A DNA stretch of 6,720 nucleotides from Lachnospiraceae bacterium (lineage in GTDB: Bacteria > Bacillota_A > Clostridia > Lachnospirales > Lachnospiraceae): contig JAFQCI010000038.1 of the NCBI GenBank assembly GCA_017416505.1, positions 1 through 6,720 on the forward strand. Reading direction: 5' to 3'. The notes beneath the pieces were generated by a model. The model saw only the letters and a program-made list of their open reading frames with translations. It was not told the origin of the DNA and searched no databases. Position 1 is the stretch's first letter. Each line of letters opens with the position of its first letter. Position numbers and translations under genes: made by a program. Positions 5,975 through 6,720 of the stretch are shown here, in pieces.

Positions 5975-5987
5975 CAGGTTGTACCTG
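5975..5987. repeat. Short inverted repeat upstream of the relaxase (oriT candidate region)
   Basis: CAGGT-TGT-ACCTG is a perfect 5-bp inverted repeat with a 3-nt loop. It lies with TTTCGAAA (5953-5960), also self-complementary, in the non-coding stretch 5888-6013 between the cargo operon and the relaxase. Relaxase nick sites commonly sit next to short inverted repeats just upstream of the relaxase gene, so this stretch is a candidate origin of transfer. I cannot recognise a known nic sequence in it. It has no T-run and is not a terminator. Confidence 0.3.
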
Positions 5988-6013
5988 CTTTTACATCTAC
6001 ACAAAATGAACCC

Positions 6014-6048
6014 AAAAGACTATTACAGAAAATGTAGTAGTCTTTTTT
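6014..6048 (+). terminator. Strong intrinsic terminator or attenuator before the relaxase
   Basis: Arms AAAAGACTATTAC (6014-6026) and GTAGTAGTCTTTT (6034-6046) pair over 13 bp with one G-T wobble around a 7-nt loop, and two more Ts follow. This is a standard rho-independent terminator. It would end the cargo operon, which has no clear terminator of its own between 5888 and 6013. Its T-run stops only 2 nt before the relaxase ribosome site, so any relaxase transcript from upstream must pass through it; it may act as an attenuator or insulate the relaxase. Confidence 0.8.
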
Positions 6049-6061
6049 ATGAGGAGGAAAA

Positions 6062-6720
6062 ATGCCTAAGTTAATTTTACGTTGCAACTATCTCAAGAAT
6101 GCCCCTCCTTCACATCTTGCCAATTACATGAATTATATCAGTACCCGTGAAGGTGTGGAGAAGATAGATAATACCTGCGGTCTGCTTCCGGCTACGGTTA
6201 AGCAAAAGGAACTGATCGCAGACATCCTGTCAAAGATAGAGGATGCAGACCGCATGCATGAGTATTATGATTATCTCCAGAGGCCAACAAGAGAGAATGC
6301 AACAGAGTTTATCACGCAGGCATTGGAAAACAATCTGGATATCATTGCTAAGAAGAAAAATTACATAGATTACCTTGCAAACAGACCAAGAGTAGAAAAA
6401 ATCGGTACTCATGGTCTGTTTTCTAATGAGGGGGAGTCTATTGTACTGTCACGTGTGGCAGAGGAGGTGGCAAATCATCCGGGAGTGATATGGACCAATG
6501 TCATCAGTCTGCGGAGAGAAGATGCCGAAAGGCTTGGATATGACAGTGCTGCACAGTGGCAGGCACTGCTACGGAGCAGGGTTGAACTTCTGTGTGAAAA
6601 CTATAAGATAGACAGCAGAAACCTCAAATGGTATGCAGCATTCCATAACGAGTCCCATCATCCTCATGTACATTTGGTGGTATACTCCACAAATCCATCG
6701 GAAGGTTATCTATCGCCAAA
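6062..6720 (+). CDS. mobP3: MobP3/MobL-type relaxase, N-terminal part (3' end outside window)
   Basis: The frame is open to the window edge: 219 full codons plus two bases. Relaxases nick oriT, bind the 5' end covalently and lead the strand into the recipient. The N-terminus (MPKLILRCNYLKNAPPSHLANYMNYISTREGVEK) and the later YIDYLANRPR segment are typical of the MobP3/MobL relaxases of clostridial conjugative elements. The metal-binding histidine cluster HNESHHPHVH (residues 195-204, the HPHVH being relaxase motif III) is intact. The catalytic tyrosine cannot be assigned with confidence; several N-terminal tyrosines are candidates. A strong ribosome site, GAGGAGG (6051-6057), sits 4 nt before the ATG. 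Base composition is visibly richer in GC than the cargo genes and like the methyltransferase, consistent with a shared backbone. Family call firm; the C-terminal part is unseen. Confidence 0.9.
   Translation, partial: MPKLILRCNYLKNAPPSHLANYMNYISTREGVEKIDNTCGLLPATVKQKELIADILSKIEDADRMHEYYDYLQRPTRENATEFITQALENNLDIIAKKKNYIDYLANRPRVEKIGTHGLFSNEGESIVLSRVAEEVANHPGVIWTNVISLRREDAERLGYDSAAQWQALLRSRVELLCENYKIDSRNLKWYAAFHNESHHPHVHLVVYSTNPSEGYLSP

Noticed and set aside
5979..6007. Relaxase promoter TTGTAC-N17-CAAAAT
   Set aside because: Both boxes match the consensus poorly, at three and four of six positions, and it would direct transcription through the 6014 terminator.
1..6720. CRISPR array, tRNA or rRNA genes, insertion-sequence transposase or integrase, and element ends
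   Set aside because: I looked for regularly spaced repeats, cloverleaf-like segments and recombinase genes and saw none in this window; element ends must lie outside it.

Overview
The window looks like part of an integrative and conjugative (or mobilizable) element from a low-GC gut Firmicute. Lachnospiraceae or a close clostridial relative is the best guess. Reasons: AT-rich coding DNA, strong AGGAGG-type ribosome sites, TTG/GTG starts, and a MobP3/MobL-type relaxase start preceded by a cytosine methyltransferase and a ribbon-helix-helix (RHH) protein. The assignment rests on family resemblance read by eye; no database was searched.

Layout. (1) 1-973, mobile-element backbone: the 3' part of a DNA cytosine methyltransferase, then 19 nt later an RHH protein, both rightward. 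(2) 974-1311, a hairpin, a leftward XRE/Cro-type regulator and a divergent promoter region with a small dyad. (3) 1312-2028, two small rightward genes of unknown role; the first faintly resembles the N-terminal domain of MecA adaptor proteins. (4) 2123-2773, a leftward TetR-family repressor and its intergenic control region, where a near-perfect 24-bp palindrome covers the -10 box of the rightward promoter. (5) 2774-5887, a compact rightward operon: a cytosolic CrtC/AttH-type lipocalin-fold protein, a 32-residue single-helix membrane peptide, and two membrane-anchored alpha/beta hydrolases, each with a Ser-Asp-His triad. (6) 5888-6061, intergenic DNA with short dyads, then a strong hairpin plus T-run abutting the relaxase ribosome site. 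(7) 6062-6720, the N-terminal 219 codons of the relaxase, running off the window.

Interpretation. The backbone genes (methyltransferase, RHH protein, relaxase) appear to be split by about 5 kb of lower-GC cargo. The cargo reads as a TetR-controlled, ligand-induced cassette that handles a hydrophobic, probably esterified, small molecule. The two hydrolases would act at the outer face of the membrane and the lipocalin-fold enzyme inside the cell. The substrate is unknown. The lipocalin-fold protein belongs to a family often auto-annotated as carotenoid hydratase, but no carotenoid genes are present. The cassette and its overlooked small membrane peptide are the most interesting part of the window.
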